Positions 21,879-22,453 of a DNA stretch of 22,453 bases are shown one piece after another (the first letter of the stretch is position 1; each line of letters starts with the position of its first letter). Under the pieces are notes generated by a model. The model saw only the letters and a list, made by a program, of their open reading frames with translations. It was not told where the DNA came from and searched no databases. Location of the stretch: contig JAAYND010000192.1 of assembly GCA_012521035.1 (NCBI GenBank), positions 1 to 22,453 on the forward strand, written 5' to 3'. This stretch comes from Methanomicrobiales archaeon (lineage in GTDB: Archaea > Halobacteriota > Methanomicrobia > Methanomicrobiales > Methanoculleaceae). The translations under genes were made by a program, and so were the position numbers.

Positions 21879-22453
21879 TCATGAAACTCCCACCGCCGGT
21901 GCCGACGCTATGTTGAGCGCCGCGTTTGCATCGGCATCTCCGGAGTACCCGCATGCCGGGCAGGAGAACTTCTTGCCTCTCCGGGTACCGGGTCTGCCGC
22001 AGCGGTTGCAGCACCTGGACGTGAACGCCGGATCCACGTAGGCGATCCTGACCCCGGCGCCCTGTGCTCTCTCCTCGATCAGCTTCTGGAGGTGGTAAAA
22101 CGATCCTTCCCGCCGGGAGAACGCGAGAGGGATGCCATGCTTCTTCCGGCCTGCAAACCCTGCGCCCGTGAGGTCTTCGAGTTTGATGCCGCACCAGAGC
22201 TGCCGGGCCATCTTTACGATCTCTTTTGCGATCTTCTGGTTCTGGTTGGCGCGTTCGCGGTCGGGGTATCCCGATATATCGCCGAGCATCACCACGCCCC
22301 CGCTCACCGGGTGAGCGACGACGGCAACGTGGCCGGTGGTGTTGAGGTCAACGCCGATCCAGTCGTCGGATGCGAAATCATCTCTGGAGTATGCTGGCTC
22401 CCTCCGTATAACCCCCATGTACAGGAAGAGACTGGTGGTCGAGAGCCCATATA
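21879..22453 (-). CDS. tnpB: TnpB (IS200/IS605 family) RNA-guided nuclease, partial
   Basis: The frame is open across the right window edge with no stop, so the N-terminal part is outside; 191 codons are visible before TGA at 21881-21879. Counting from the internal Met at 22418, the catalytic RuvC residues are D24 in IGVDLN, E81 in KLEDLTG and D163 in DADANAALNI. The zinc ribbon is C137-x2-C140 and C153-x2-C156. The nuclease centre is therefore intact. Family knowledge: TnpB uses a guide RNA from the element's right end to cut DNA beside a short adjacent motif. No tnpA is visible; it may be absent (IS1341-type) or beyond the edge. The element sits just after the HEAT-like gene without breaking it. 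Confidence 0.92.
   Translation of the reverse strand, partial: YGLSTTSLFLYMGVIRREPAYSRDDFASDDWIGVDLNTTGHVAVVAHPVSGGVVMLGDISGYPDRERANQNQKIAKEIVKMARQLWCGIKLEDLTGAGFAGRKKHGIPLAFSRREGSFYHLQKLIEERAQGAGVRIAYVDPAFTSRCCNRCGRPGTRRGKKFSCPACGYSGDADANAALNIASAPAVGVS

Noticed and set aside
1..22453. CRISPR arrays, tRNA and rRNA genes
   Set aside because: No regularly spaced direct repeats, no tRNA TPsiC/D-loop pattern and no rRNA signature were found on reading the intergenic regions on both strands.

Overview
The window comes from a GC-rich methanogenic archaeon, most likely of the order Methanomicrobiales and probably Methanoculleus or a close relative. The evidence is an archaeal AglB oligosaccharyltransferase, a methanogen-type YcaO (methanogenesis marker 1), aIF2-gamma, RpoE1/Spt4, an archaeal dephospho-CoA kinase, ribosomal proteins S24e, S27ae and L40e, a fused Kae1-Bud32, TATA-box promoters and many leaderless or near-leaderless starts. 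The genus is inferred from gene content and base composition, not from a search.

Region 1 (1-7770) is a cell-surface glycosylation block. It holds the end of a hexapeptide acyltransferase, a DegT-family sugar aminotransferase overlapping it by 4 nt, a membrane GT2 glycosyltransferase, a GT4 glycosyltransferase and the 881-residue AglB, which transfers the finished lipid-linked glycan to Asn-X-Ser/Thr in exported proteins. A histone-deacetylase-fold hydrolase starts 6 nt after aglB. The gaps around the GT2 gene carry promoter and T-tract signals, and the first gap also holds a long imperfect inverted repeat.

Region 2 (7884-9887) has ycaO on the minus strand, a divergent DUF2098 gene, and a minus-strand NikR-type regulator convergent with it. 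A cluster of CATAC/GTATG half-sites lies upstream of nikR.

Region 3 (10096-15939) is an information-processing cluster on the plus strand: aIF2-gamma, a PIN-domain protein, RpoE1, Spt4, dephospho-CoA kinase, S24e, S27ae, Kae1-Bud32, XTP/dITP pyrophosphatase and L40e. Most junctions are tight (GTGA, TAATG or TGATG overlaps). Internal promoters and hairpin-plus-T terminators divide it into about three or four units.

Region 4 (16107-22453) is more lineage-specific. It contains divergent lipoprotein genes (a chagasin-family protease inhibitor and an unknown), a 460-nt non-coding gap dense in stem-loops with a cobalamin-riboswitch-like core, a 67-aa protein, a 2H phosphoesterase, and a metallo-beta-lactamase-fold protein preceded by an overlapping 16-codon leader ORF. 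These are followed by a HEAT-repeat protein, a COG2229-type Ras-like GTPase and a second helical-repeat-like protein, then the C-terminal part of a TnpB nuclease running off the right edge. No CRISPR array, tRNA or rRNA was recognised.
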